From positions 1 through 53,645 of the forward strand of contig JAKUQR010000020.1 of assembly GCA_022450155.1 (NCBI GenBank): a stretch of DNA of 53,645 nt. Direction: 5' to 3'. This DNA is from Gammaproteobacteria bacterium (GTDB lineage Bacteria > Pseudomonadota > Gammaproteobacteria > Arenicellales > UBA868). Shown here one piece after another: positions 27,609 through 35,044 of the stretch. Both the position numbers and the translations under genes were made by a program. The notes under the pieces are model-generated. The model did not search any database. It had not been told where the DNA came from and saw nothing but the letters and a program-made list of their open reading frames with translations. Positions within the stretch are counted from its first letter, which is position 1, and each line of letters begins with the position of its first letter.

Positions 27609-27830
27609 ATGTTCAGGGAAATTAGATCAGTGGTCACTGGCACCGTCTACCAGATCGAAGTAACCGCCGGCGATCAGGTCAAATTGGGCGATGACCTGGT
27701 CATAGTCGAGTCGATGAAGATGGAAATACCGGTTGTTGCCGAGGCAGGTGGTACAGTGATCGAGGTGCGCTGCAATGAGGGTGATTCAGTGATTGAAGAA
27801 CAGGTACTACTGATTATTGACTCGGATTGA
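27609..27830 (+). CDS. Biotin/lipoyl-attachment carrier protein (acyl-CoA carboxylase BCCP-like)
   Basis: A 73-residue stand-alone biotinyl domain. The biotinylation site is Lys37 in VESMKMEIPV, the consensus (A/S)MKM motif. GTVYQIEVTAGDQVKLGDDLVIVE forms the first half and AGGTVIEVRCNEGDSVIEEQVLL the second half of the beta-barrel. It would carry carboxybiotin between a biotin carboxylase (none in this window) and the carboxyltransferase encoded directly downstream. No N-terminal Pro/Ala-rich linker is present, unlike AccB. ATG at 27609. Confidence 0.88.
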   Translation: MFREIRSVVTGTVYQIEVTAGDQVKLGDDLVIVESMKMEIPVVAEAGGTVIEVRCNEGDSVIEEQVLLIIDSD

Positions 27831-27878
27831 TTGAATTGGATTTACGTTTCTGTCGCCGAACTGAAAGGAAGAAGCGCG

Positions 27879-29417
27879 ATGAGTTCAAATAAGGGTGTCC
27901 AGGATCCAGACGCTCCTCGGGTAGATCTTGCCGAAGTGCTTGCGGCAAAAGCACAAACACTGGATGAGAATCGGCCGGAGGCAGTTGCCAAACGGGCAGT
28001 GACCGGCCACCAGACGATTCGACAGAACATCGGTCAACTCATAGACCCGGGCAGTTTTCAGGAATATGGTCAGCTGGCGGAACCGGCATTCAAGAACCTG
28101 CAGGGACCGGCCGACGGTCTCGTCATGGGTACGGGAACCGTGTCTGGTTTCAGGGTCGGGTTCATGGGTTACGACTACACTGTGCATGCCGGTACACAGT
28201 CAATCATCAATCACGCGAAAGCGGACCGCTTTCTGCAAGTCGTCGAAACACTGCGTCTACCGCTGGTGCTGTGGGCCGATGGCGGTGGCTGGCGTCCTTA
28301 CGAAAACAATATCAACTCACGAGATTACGAAGAGACTTTCGCAATGATGGCCCGGCTGTCGGGCCTTGTTCCAACAGTTGGTGTGGTCTCGGGGCGGTGT
28401 TTCGCCGGTAACGCCAACCTTGCCGGGCTGTGTGACACCTTGATAGCCACGGCCAAGGCTGCAATGGGGATGGGCGGACCTCCCCTGGTCGAGGCGGCAC
28501 TGGGACTCACTCTCACGCCGGAAGAACTCGGTCCAGCGGAGATGCACGAGGCTTGCGGGGCTATCGACGTACTGGTGACTGATGAACAAGAAGCGATTGA
28601 TTGTGTTAAGCGTTACCTGGAATATTTTCGCGATGCAGGCGGTCAGCCAGGCCCAGATCCCGACACCTCGGTACTGCGCAACGTAGTACCCGAAAATCCA
28701 CGACGTGCCTATGATGTGCGAAAGGTGATTGAGGGTATCGCCGATCAGGGCTCGGTCCTTGAACTGCGACCTAAGTTTGCGCGTTCGGTGGTGACGGCGC
28801 TGGCCAAAGTCCAGGGCACACCGGTGGGTGTGCTGGCGAATCAGCCGATGTTTCTGGCCGGCGCGATCGACAGCCCGGCCTCGGACAAACTGGCACGATT
28901 TATTCAGCTCTGTGATGCACACGACATTCCGATGCTTTACTTGTGTGATACACCCGGACTTATGGTCGGTCCCGAGGCAGAAGCGACGGCGCTTGTTCGG
29001 CACAGCTCGAGAATTCTCAACGCTGCAATCAATGCAACGACACCCTTTATGACGGTCATTTTGCGCAAGGCTTATGGCCTTGGCCAGTACATGATGGGTG
29101 CGCTGCCGCTGAGACCGGCGCTGCTGGTCGGATGGCCTACGGCAGAGTTCGGGGCGATGGGGTTTGAAGGTGCAGTTAAGATCACCCACAAAAAAGAGCT
29201 TGAAGCCATTGCCGACAAGAAAACCCGGCTGGCGCGCGAACGGGAACTGGCTGATGAATTACGGGCACACAATACAGCGCTCGGCCTTGCTGGGCGATAC
29301 GAGCTGGATGATGTGATTGATCCGGCAGATACCCGCGAGACAGTTATTCGGTTTCTAGTGAGTCTGCCGCCACTTGCTCCCCGCACTGGGCGTAAGCGGA
29401 CAATCGACAACTGGTGA
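27879..29417 (+). CDS. Acyl-CoA carboxylase carboxyltransferase subunit (propionyl/acetyl-CoA type)
   Basis: A 512-residue carboxyltransferase of the AccD5/PccB kind, with N-terminal and C-terminal crotonase-like halves. Visible strings are GRCFAGNANLAGLCDTLIATAKAAMGMGGPPLVEAALG in the N half (read here in parts: GRCFAGNANLAG and MGMGGPPLVEAALG) and LCDTPGLMVGPEAEATALVRHSS and KAYGLGQYMMGA in the C half. It transfers CO2 from carboxybiotin to an acyl-CoA. AAGGAAG precedes the ATG at 27879; the open frame itself begins at 27831 without a ribosome site. It is preceded by the biotin carrier and followed by a dioxygenase, in one operon. Confidence 0.9.
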   Translation: MSSNKGVQDPDAPRVDLAEVLAAKAQTLDENRPEAVAKRAVTGHQTIRQNIGQLIDPGSFQEYGQLAEPAFKNLQGPADGLVMGTGTVSGFRVGFMGYDYTVHAGTQSIINHAKADRFLQVVETLRLPLVLWADGGGWRPYENNINSRDYEETFAMMARLSGLVPTVGVVSGRCFAGNANLAGLCDTLIATAKAAMGMGGPPLVEAALGLTLTPEELGPAEMHEACGAIDVLVTDEQEAIDCVKRYLEYFRDAGGQPGPDPDTSVLRNVVPENPRRAYDVRKVIEGIADQGSVLELRPKFARSVVTALAKVQGTPVGVLANQPMFLAGAIDSPASDKLARFIQLCDAHDIPMLYLCDTPGLMVGPEAEATALVRHSSRILNAAINATTPFMTVILRKAYGLGQYMMGALPLRPALLVGWPTAEFGAMGFEGAVKITHKKELEAIADKKTRLARERELADELRAHNTALGLAGRYELDDVIDPADTRETVIRFLVSLPPLAPRTGRKRTIDNW

Positions 29418-29436
29418 ATACGGGAGGCGTAACGCG

Positions 29437-30261
29437 ATGCATAAGGCTGTTAAACGTGCTCTCACTGTAGAAGAGATTCAAACCTATCGACGTGATGGCG
29501 TAGTCCTGGTAAGAGAGCTTGTAGACCCCAATTGGGTTGGAGAGTTACAGGAACTTGTAGATCAGAACATCGTTCAGCCATCGACCATGGTTCGTGATAT
29601 CAACGAATCCGGTAGTACTGGAAATTTTTTCGGAGACACTTTTGTCTGTCATCATATTACGGGATTCAGGTCGTTTATTTTTGACTCACCTGCGGCCGAT
29701 GTCGTTTCTGCCTGTATGGGGTCGAGTCGGGTAAATCTTATATTTGATCAGATTCTCGCCAAAGAACCCGGGACCAGCACCCGCACGGCCTGGCACCACG
29801 ATGCCCCGTACTGGCCAGTTGCCGGCGACATGATCGCCACAGTATGGGTAGCGCTGGATCCTGTAACCTATGACACCGGTGCAGTCGAATACGTCAAGGG
29901 ATCACACCGATGGGGCAAGCGCTTTGCCGCTGTCAGCTTCAGTCCAGGGGAAACCTATCATGAATCACTGGAACCGATACCGGACATCGACAGCCAACGC
30001 GACGTTTTTGATTTCGCTTGTTTCGAAATGGCACCGGGTGACTGCACGATTCATCACGGTCTGACAGTTCACGGTTCGCCGGGTAACAGCAGCACTCGTG
30101 TCCGTCGCCGTGCCTACATTACTCGCTGGGCAGGCGAGGATGTCACGTATAATCCGCGACCTAATCTCCAGCGGATGTTGCGCGACCCAAATATAGAAGC
30201 CGGCCAGCGGCTGGATTGTGAACTGTTTCCTGTGGTTCGCGAAGGGCTTACGCCGAGTTGA
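29437..30261 (+). CDS. Phytanoyl-CoA dioxygenase family protein
   Basis: A 274-residue non-haem Fe(II)/2-oxoglutarate-dependent oxygenase. The iron ligands are His120 and Asp122 (WHHDAPYW) and probably His212 (TVHGSPGNSSTRVRRRAY), with an Arg following that can hold 2-oxoglutarate. EYVKGSHRWGK and FEMAPGDCTIHHGLT are family segments. It would hydroxylate an unactivated carbon in a substrate not evident here. GGGAGG precedes the ATG at 29437, 19 bases after the carboxyltransferase stop, so the two genes are probably co-transcribed. It converges with the AKR gene. Confidence 0.88.
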   Translation: MHKAVKRALTVEEIQTYRRDGVVLVRELVDPNWVGELQELVDQNIVQPSTMVRDINESGSTGNFFGDTFVCHHITGFRSFIFDSPAADVVSACMGSSRVNLIFDQILAKEPGTSTRTAWHHDAPYWPVAGDMIATVWVALDPVTYDTGAVEYVKGSHRWGKRFAAVSFSPGETYHESLEPIPDIDSQRDVFDFACFEMAPGDCTIHHGLTVHGSPGNSSTRVRRRAYITRWAGEDVTYNPRPNLQRMLRDPNIEAGQRLDCELFPVVREGLTPS

Positions 30262-30272
30262 TTGGTTGTTTT

Positions 30273-31109
30273 TCAAGGCATGGACAGTGGATCTGGACAG
30301 AATCGAGAATCATCGTCCAAACCGTCCAGTCGAACCATCTCATCCGCGCTGATCTGGAAATCGAAAATATCCGCGTTTTGTACGATCCGAGCGGGATTGC
30401 TTGATTTAGGGATTACAGCCTGCCTTTTCTGCAGAGCCCACCGGATCATCACCTGCGCGGGTGACCTACCGTGTTGTTCAGCTATGTCAGTGAGAACGGT
30501 ATCATCTAAACGCCGTCCTTTGGCCAGGGGGCAGTAACCGGTAAGTTGTATACCTTCCGATCGACAGAAAGAGGCGATGGATGGTTGTTGTAGGAACGGG
30601 CTGAGTTCGATCTGATTGACCACGGGTCGTGTATCTGAACGTGAAAACAGTTCCTGAAGATGTTCATGGGAAAAATTACTGACGCCGATTGAGCGGGCGC
30701 GTCCAGATCCCTTGATTTCTTCAAGGGCACGCCAGGAATCGTTGCGCAGATTTTCGACCGGCCAGTGAATGAGGTACAGGTCGACATACTCAAGTCCGAG
30801 CTGATCCACACTGCGGTCGAATGCGTCGTGCGCTGGCTGATAACCCTGGTCGGAATCCCATAATTTTGTGGTGACGAAGATGTTCGCTCTGGGTATGCTG
30901 CTTTCGCGCACAGCCTGGCCCACATCCTGCTCATTGTTGTACATCTTGGCGGTATCAATATGTCTGTAGCCAGTTTCCAGGGCGAACGCGACGGCATCTC
31001 GGGTTTCCCCACCGGGTTGTGCCGCCCACGTGCCCAGCCCCAGCAGAGGCATGCTGTTACCGTCGCCAAGCGATACTCGGCTATCGATGGCAAGTTCTTT
31101 CTCAGACAT
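30273..31109 (-). CDS. Aldo/keto reductase
   Basis: A 278-residue AKR. The catalytic tetrad is visible: Asp and Tyr in RHIDTAKMYNNEQDVG, Lys in VTTKLWD, and His in DLYLIHWPVEN. Cofactor contacts are in IPKSSNPARIVQNADIFDF, and GVSNFSHEHLQEL and NQIELSPFLQQ are family strings. It would reduce an aldehyde or ketone with NADPH. It follows the SDR gene by 2 bases in the same orientation and is the last gene of a three-gene unit (CMD-family, SDR, AKR). Confidence 0.93.
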   Translation of the reverse strand: MSEKELAIDSRVSLGDGNSMPLLGLGTWAAQPGGETRDAVAFALETGYRHIDTAKMYNNEQDVGQAVRESSIPRANIFVTTKLWDSDQGYQPAHDAFDRSVDQLGLEYVDLYLIHWPVENLRNDSWRALEEIKGSGRARSIGVSNFSHEHLQELFSRSDTRPVVNQIELSPFLQQPSIASFCRSEGIQLTGYCPLAKGRRLDDTVLTDIAEQHGRSPAQVMIRWALQKRQAVIPKSSNPARIVQNADIFDFQISADEMVRLDGLDDDSRFCPDPLSMP

Positions 31110-31111
31110 GT

Positions 31112-31912
31112 TTAACCGATTCTGCAGCTCATGCCACCATCGACTGGTAGTGACACCCCAGTGATGAAGCGTGCTTCATCACTGGCTAGAAACAATGCAG
31201 CATGGGCCACATCCCAGGCGTCACCCATCTTGTTGCCCAGCGGTACCCGTGTATTTCGTGCGGCCACCACTTCTTCGCGAGTCTGGCCCCACGCTTGTGC
31301 ACGGTTGTCGACAGCCATGGGTGTGTCTATCAGCCCCGGGAGAATGACGTTGGCGCGAATGCCGTACTCGGCATTTTGGATCGCCAGTTGCTGCGTCAAG
31401 GCCACCAAAGCGGCTTTACTCGCCTTATAGGTGACCCAGGGGTAGTTCTCAATTGCGGCAATAGAAGAGATTGTGATGATCACGCCACTGCCTTGGGCGC
31501 GCATGACGGGCAGGGCGTGTTTGCAGGCAAGGACAACGCCGCGCAGGTTGACCGCGATGATACGGTCAAAGGCTTCGGTCGAGATCTCAGTGACCGGCGC
31601 GTCGCCGCCGGTCACGCTGATACCGACGTTGTTGTGGAGAATATCGAGTCGTCCGAGACGATCTTTACAGTGTTTGACCGCTGCTTCAAGGCTGGTTTCG
31701 TCTACAACATCGGCGACAACAGCCTCTCCCTGCCCACCTTCATGCTGTATAAGTTCTACAGTTTCCTGTGCAGACTCGATATCTCGATCTACGGCGAGTA
31801 CCTGGGCCCCTTCGCGTGCGAATAGCAACGCGGTCGCCCGTCCATTGCCGATGGTCGGCCCCGGGGTCTGGCCAGCACCCACCACCATCGCAATCTTGTT
31901 TTTCAGTCGCAT
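31112..31912 (-). CDS. SDR family oxidoreductase
   Basis: A 266-residue short-chain dehydrogenase/reductase. The cofactor loop is lengthened, GAGQTPGPTIGNGRATALLFA, a form found in a recognised SDR subgroup rather than the usual TGxxxGIG. The catalytic Tyr-Lys pair is in WVTYKASKAAL, and Ser in ITISSIAAIENY; the C terminus is TGVSLPVDGGMSCR. An Asp-Arg in VDRD after strand 2 favours NAD. It sits between a carboxymuconolactone-decarboxylase-like gene (29 bases upstream) and the AKR (2 bases downstream). Confidence 0.9.
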   Translation of the reverse strand: MRLKNKIAMVVGAGQTPGPTIGNGRATALLFAREGAQVLAVDRDIESAQETVELIQHEGGQGEAVVADVVDETSLEAAVKHCKDRLGRLDILHNNVGISVTGGDAPVTEISTEAFDRIIAVNLRGVVLACKHALPVMRAQGSGVIITISSIAAIENYPWVTYKASKAALVALTQQLAIQNAEYGIRANVILPGLIDTPMAVDNRAQAWGQTREEVVAARNTRVPLGNKMGDAWDVAHAALFLASDEARFITGVSLPVDGGMSCRIG

Positions 31913-31941
31913 TGGTTTCTGGTCTCTTGATTATTTTGTAG

Positions 31942-32493
31942 CTAGGGTGACAGCGGGTTTTCTTCTCCATCGGGCAACGGCATATCGAACACATTCAGGG
32001 TTACTGACACCAGGCAGTAGTAACCGACAATACCAACGAGATCCACGACGCCGCGATCACCAAGCATCGTCTGCGCCCGGTCGTATGTCACCTGACTGAC
32101 CGTGCGGTGGTCAAGCAGTTCACTGACGAACTCGTAGATTAGGATTTCATCCTCCCGAGAGAGTGGGGGTTTTTGCTTGAGGCGTATGGCCTCTACTGCA
32201 GTGGAGGATACACCAGCCTCCATTGCCATCGGGGCGTGTGCATACCACTCAAACTGTGCACACCAGTACCTGGCTATCACGAGAATGGCCAGTTCCGACA
32301 GACGCTTGGGCAGCGAACTCGAGAAGCGACAGAAAGCACCGAGTTTCTGGGCCGGGTCCGCAAGTCCAGGGCTGTGCAGCCAGGCATGGAATGGACCTCG
32401 AAGGCTATTTCGGGGTCCAGCCATGATGTCATCGTAGACCCCTTTCTGGATAGGGTCCATCTGTTCAGCGGACAACTCAGGAATACGGGGCAT
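31942..32493 (-). CDS. Carboxymuconolactone decarboxylase family protein
   Basis: A 183-residue all-helical protein of the CMD/AhpD superfamily. RLSELAILVIARYWCAQFEWYAHAPMAMEAGV (read in parts ELAILVIARYW and FEWYAHAPMAMEAGV) is the conserved core of a subgroup that keeps the W...EW..H pattern but not the CxxC of AhpD peroxidases, so peroxidase activity is unlikely. Members are lactone decarboxylases or of unknown role. AGAGGAA precedes the ATG at 32493. It is the first gene of the unit with the SDR and AKR. Confidence 0.87.
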   Translation of the reverse strand: MPRIPELSAEQMDPIQKGVYDDIMAGPRNSLRGPFHAWLHSPGLADPAQKLGAFCRFSSSLPKRLSELAILVIARYWCAQFEWYAHAPMAMEAGVSSTAVEAIRLKQKPPLSREDEILIYEFVSELLDHRTVSQVTYDRAQTMLGDRGVVDLVGIVGYYCLVSVTLNVFDMPLPDGEENPLSP

Positions 32494-32633
32494 TGTGGTT
32501 CCTCTGGTTCAGGTTGTAGCGCTGAGCAGATTCGAAGCGCGACAGTTAACTATGCACAAAGCAGATGGGTGACGCAAAAGTACCCAGTATGGTGCAGACA
32601 GGTGTATCTTCGGGTCGGTTCTACATCGTCTGT

Positions 32634-33098
32634 TCAGGATGCCTGCGTCGTGCCGCTGGATGGCAGATTCCGATGATCAAAATCGTTTTCCAGCAAGGAT
32701 TTGATCAATTGGACCTCGAATGCGTGAGCAGTCACCAGCCTGTTCCAGCGGTCGTCACTCATCCCTTCCGTTCTGAATGCAACCATCGACAGAACACAGT
32801 TCTGTGTAGATGATCCAGTTACTTCACCCGGTGTGACCCGTACAAAAATGCGTGGCTCGAGGTTCTCTGGCTTGATCCCTACGCAGTAATCGATCAGCTG
32901 ATTCTGCGCATTAGGCTCAATGCGGACAAAAATGGTAGATCCGTCAAAGATGGAACGGCCATGTACAAGCCCGTCGCCATCCACGCTAACCCGCCAGGTG
33001 CCGAATGACCAAAGATCCATTTTGTTTGGATCTGACATGAACTTGAACACGGTCTCGGCGTTGCTTTCAATGGTGACAGATGCGGTATCCGTGTTCAT
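32634..33098 (-). CDS. SRPBCC (START-like) family protein
   Basis: A 154-residue protein with the helix-grip pattern of the SRPBCC superfamily: the N-terminal strand and helix SVTIESNAETVFKFMSDPNKMDLWSFG, several antiparallel strands, then a long C-terminal helix WNRLVTAHAFEVQLIKSLLEND. Such proteins bind or transform small hydrophobic ligands. There is no metal or signal motif. Its start overlaps the stop of the XRE-cupin regulator by 3-4 bases, and it is the last gene of a kynureninase - regulator - SRPBCC unit. The role is unknown; binding of an aromatic intermediate would be a guess. Confidence 0.7.
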   Translation of the reverse strand: MNTDTASVTIESNAETVFKFMSDPNKMDLWSFGTWRVSVDGDGLVHGRSIFDGSTIFVRIEPNAQNQLIDYCVGIKPENLEPRIFVRVTPGEVTGSSTQNCVLSMVAFRTEGMSDDRWNRLVTAHAFEVQLIKSLLENDFDHRNLPSSGTTQAS

Positions 33099-33694
33099 GG
33101 GCTGTCGATCTGTTGGCTGCGTGCTACCAGTACCAGAATGCGTGCGGGGTTGTCACTGCCGCAGGCATAGGCATGCCCTTGGGCGCCGTCAAAGTAAAGA
33201 CTGTCACCAGGTTTTAACTGCGTTGGCGCGTACAGTTCACTGTGAACAATCACTTCACCCTCAAGAACGTATAGAAATTCTTCACCGGGGTGAGAGGACA
33301 GACCGCCGGCCTGATCCAGTGTTCGGGCTCGTATTGTGTTGATCACCGGATGCATTTCTTTCCTGGACAGGTCAGCACACAGGACTTCAGCGTCGTAGCG
33401 GGCTAGTTCTTGATGGGTTCCGTTACCGGCCAGCGTTAGGGACCGTACACCGGGCGTCAGTGGTGCAGCGTCATCTCGAAAGAAGTCGGTGATATCAACT
33501 TTGAGGTACTGCGAAAGGATAAAGAGGTGTTGTGCGCTCACGGCAGAATGTCCATTTTCGATCCGCGACAACGTCGCCTCCGAAAGTTCGCAGACTTCTG
33601 CCAGCCTGGCCAGGGTCAGTCCCCGCAGTTTCCGTAACTCGGCTATGCGCTGACCCAGTGACCGTTGGGGAATGTCATTGCCGATTGCAGTCAT
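33095..33694 (-). CDS. XRE-family transcriptional regulator with C-terminal cupin
   Basis: A 199-residue regulator. The N-terminal helix-turn-helix (about 10-68) reads LGQRIAELRKLRGLTLARLA, followed by SEATLSRIENGHSAVSAQHLF. The C-terminal cupin (about 115-195) contains HPGEEFLYVLEGEVIVH and LKPGDSLYFDGAQGHAYAC, with His/Glu positions that could bind metal or an effector. Such regulators often control amino-acid or amine catabolism in response to the substrate. It is the only transcription factor I can identify in the window, lies 9 bases after kynureninase, and probably controls the kynureninase/hyuAB divergent region. Confidence 0.9.
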   Translation of the reverse strand: MTAIGNDIPQRSLGQRIAELRKLRGLTLARLAEVCELSEATLSRIENGHSAVSAQHLFILSQYLKVDITDFFRDDAAPLTPGVRSLTLAGNGTHQELARYDAEVLCADLSRKEMHPVINTIRARTLDQAGGLSSHPGEEFLYVLEGEVIVHSELYAPTQLKPGDSLYFDGAQGHAYACGSDNPARILVLVARSQQIDSP

Positions 33695-33703
33695 CAGTCT
33701 GGT

Positions 33704-34942
33704 CTATACAGAAACGGTCTGGAATTTGGGATTTTGCCAGTCACCGGACTCAAGAATCTTTCGCAGCCTCGACACAGCTTCCCAGATATCTTCATAACTC
33801 AAATACAAAGGACCTAGGCCAAAACGCAGTGAGCTGGGTCGTCTGAATGATCCAACCACGCCTGCAGCCAGCAGGGCCTCAGACACTGGACCTGCACCCG
33901 GATGACTGAATCCAATGTGACCGCCACGCTGTTTGTACTCGCGGGGTGTGTTGATCGTCACGCCGAGTGAACCACATTCCTGTTCGAGCAGTTCCATGGT
34001 CAGGTCGCCCAGAGCTTTGTGTTTTGCCCAGAGCTGTTTTTCGTCCACCTCCTGCCAGATTTGGGCTGCACAAAAGAAGATTTCATTGGCAATAACCGCT
34101 GGTGTGCCGGTGGCGTGGCGGCCCGCCCCGGTTAAGGGCTCATACTCGGTCGCGAATGCAAAAACGTCTAGATGCCCCATCCAGCCACAGATCGTAGGCC
34201 ATCCGTTCTCTGCATGGCGGGGGTTGATCCACAAATAGGCCGATCCACCCGGCCCTCCACTTAAGTACTTGTAGCCGCACCCAACAGCAAAGTCCGCATC
34301 ATCGCGGGTCAGATCAACTGGGATTGCTCCGGTTGAGTGCGAGAGGTCCCAAACAGTCAATGCATCAACCGCATGGGCACGATGATTGATGTCCGCCATG
34401 TTCCAGCACTCACCGGAACGGTAATCCGCATGACTTAAGTAGACGATCGCGGTATCAGTGTCGATAGAATCGATCAGTTCGTCTCTTGATGTGCACACCT
34501 TGAGCCGAGGTGGGTCAGGATGATTGTGGCTAAGTCCCTGGGCCACGTACAGATCGGTCGGGAAATTGCCGTCTTCCGTCAAAATGGTGCTGCCTGATTC
34601 ACGAGATTGCCAGGCATAGGTCAGAATTTTATACAGGTTCACCGTCGTGTTATCACAAATCAACACGTTGCCTTGACCGGCACCCATCAGGTGGGCGATG
34701 GCGTCGCCGATCTGGCGCGGTCTGTCCAGCCACTCGGTGTGGTTCCATCCCTGGCGGCGCAGCTCCACCCATTCGTCAGTGCAGAACGAAGCCAGCTGGT
34801 CCGGGACTGTTGCCGGCATGGCGCCCATTGAATTGGCATCCAGAAAAATGGTGTGTTTTTGGGATGCCTGAAATCTTTTCTTGAAACTCGACAGTGGGTC
34901 CTGCTTGTCCAGTTGCTGGCAGTGGGCGCGGTCAATGGCCAT
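33704..34942 (-). CDS. kynU: Kynureninase
   Basis: A 412-residue PLP-dependent hydrolase of the aminotransferase class V fold. PLP Lys225 is in GCGYKYLSGGPGGSAYLW, the near-universal kynureninase string (Lys227 in Pseudomonas). Other matches are LDANSMGAMP, VWDLSHSTGAIPVDL with the PLP-pyridine Asp, TILTEDGNFPTDLYVAQG and RFGLGPLYLSYEDI. It cleaves kynurenine (or 3-hydroxykynurenine) to (hydroxy)anthranilate and alanine. It heads a unit with the XRE-cupin regulator and SRPBCC gene and is divergent from hyuA set 3. It is the logical downstream partner of the IDO gene at 44026. Confidence 0.93.
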   Translation of the reverse strand: MAIDRAHCQQLDKQDPLSSFKKRFQASQKHTIFLDANSMGAMPATVPDQLASFCTDEWVELRRQGWNHTEWLDRPRQIGDAIAHLMGAGQGNVLICDNTTVNLYKILTYAWQSRESGSTILTEDGNFPTDLYVAQGLSHNHPDPPRLKVCTSRDELIDSIDTDTAIVYLSHADYRSGECWNMADINHRAHAVDALTVWDLSHSTGAIPVDLTRDDADFAVGCGYKYLSGGPGGSAYLWINPRHAENGWPTICGWMGHLDVFAFATEYEPLTGAGRHATGTPAVIANEIFFCAAQIWQEVDEKQLWAKHKALGDLTMELLEQECGSLGVTINTPREYKQRGGHIGFSHPGAGPVSEALLAAGVVGSFRRPSSLRFGLGPLYLSYEDIWEAVSRLRKILESGDWQNPKFQTVSV

Positions 34943-34970
34943 GGTCTAGCCGTCCAGTTGAGGGCTAATC

Positions 34971-35005
34971 TTGCAATTATGCAATAAAAACTGCAAAATT
35001 GTAAG
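34971..35005. promoter_or_regulatory. Pair of inverted TTGCAATT-type elements between kynU and hyuA
   Basis: TTGCAATTATGCAA (34971-34984) is itself a palindrome with TTGCA/TGCAA arms. CTGCAAAATTGTAAG (34991-35005), read on the other strand, matches CTTGCAATTATGCAA at 12 of 15 positions. The two sites lie in the 100-base divergent region between kynU (start 34942) and hyuA set 3 (start 35045), about 20 bases apart centre to centre (two helical turns). They are the best candidate binding sites for the XRE-cupin regulator. Confidence 0.5.
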
Positions 35006-35044
35006 TAATGTCCAGTAGGGATGGAGTCAACAGGAGACCGGCTG

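Noticed and set aside
28317-29189. A 290-codon open frame on the minus strand
   Set aside because: It lies wholly antisense to the carboxyltransferase gene, has Cys/His/Arg-rich low-complexity content without family motifs and no ribosome site; it is a shadow frame.
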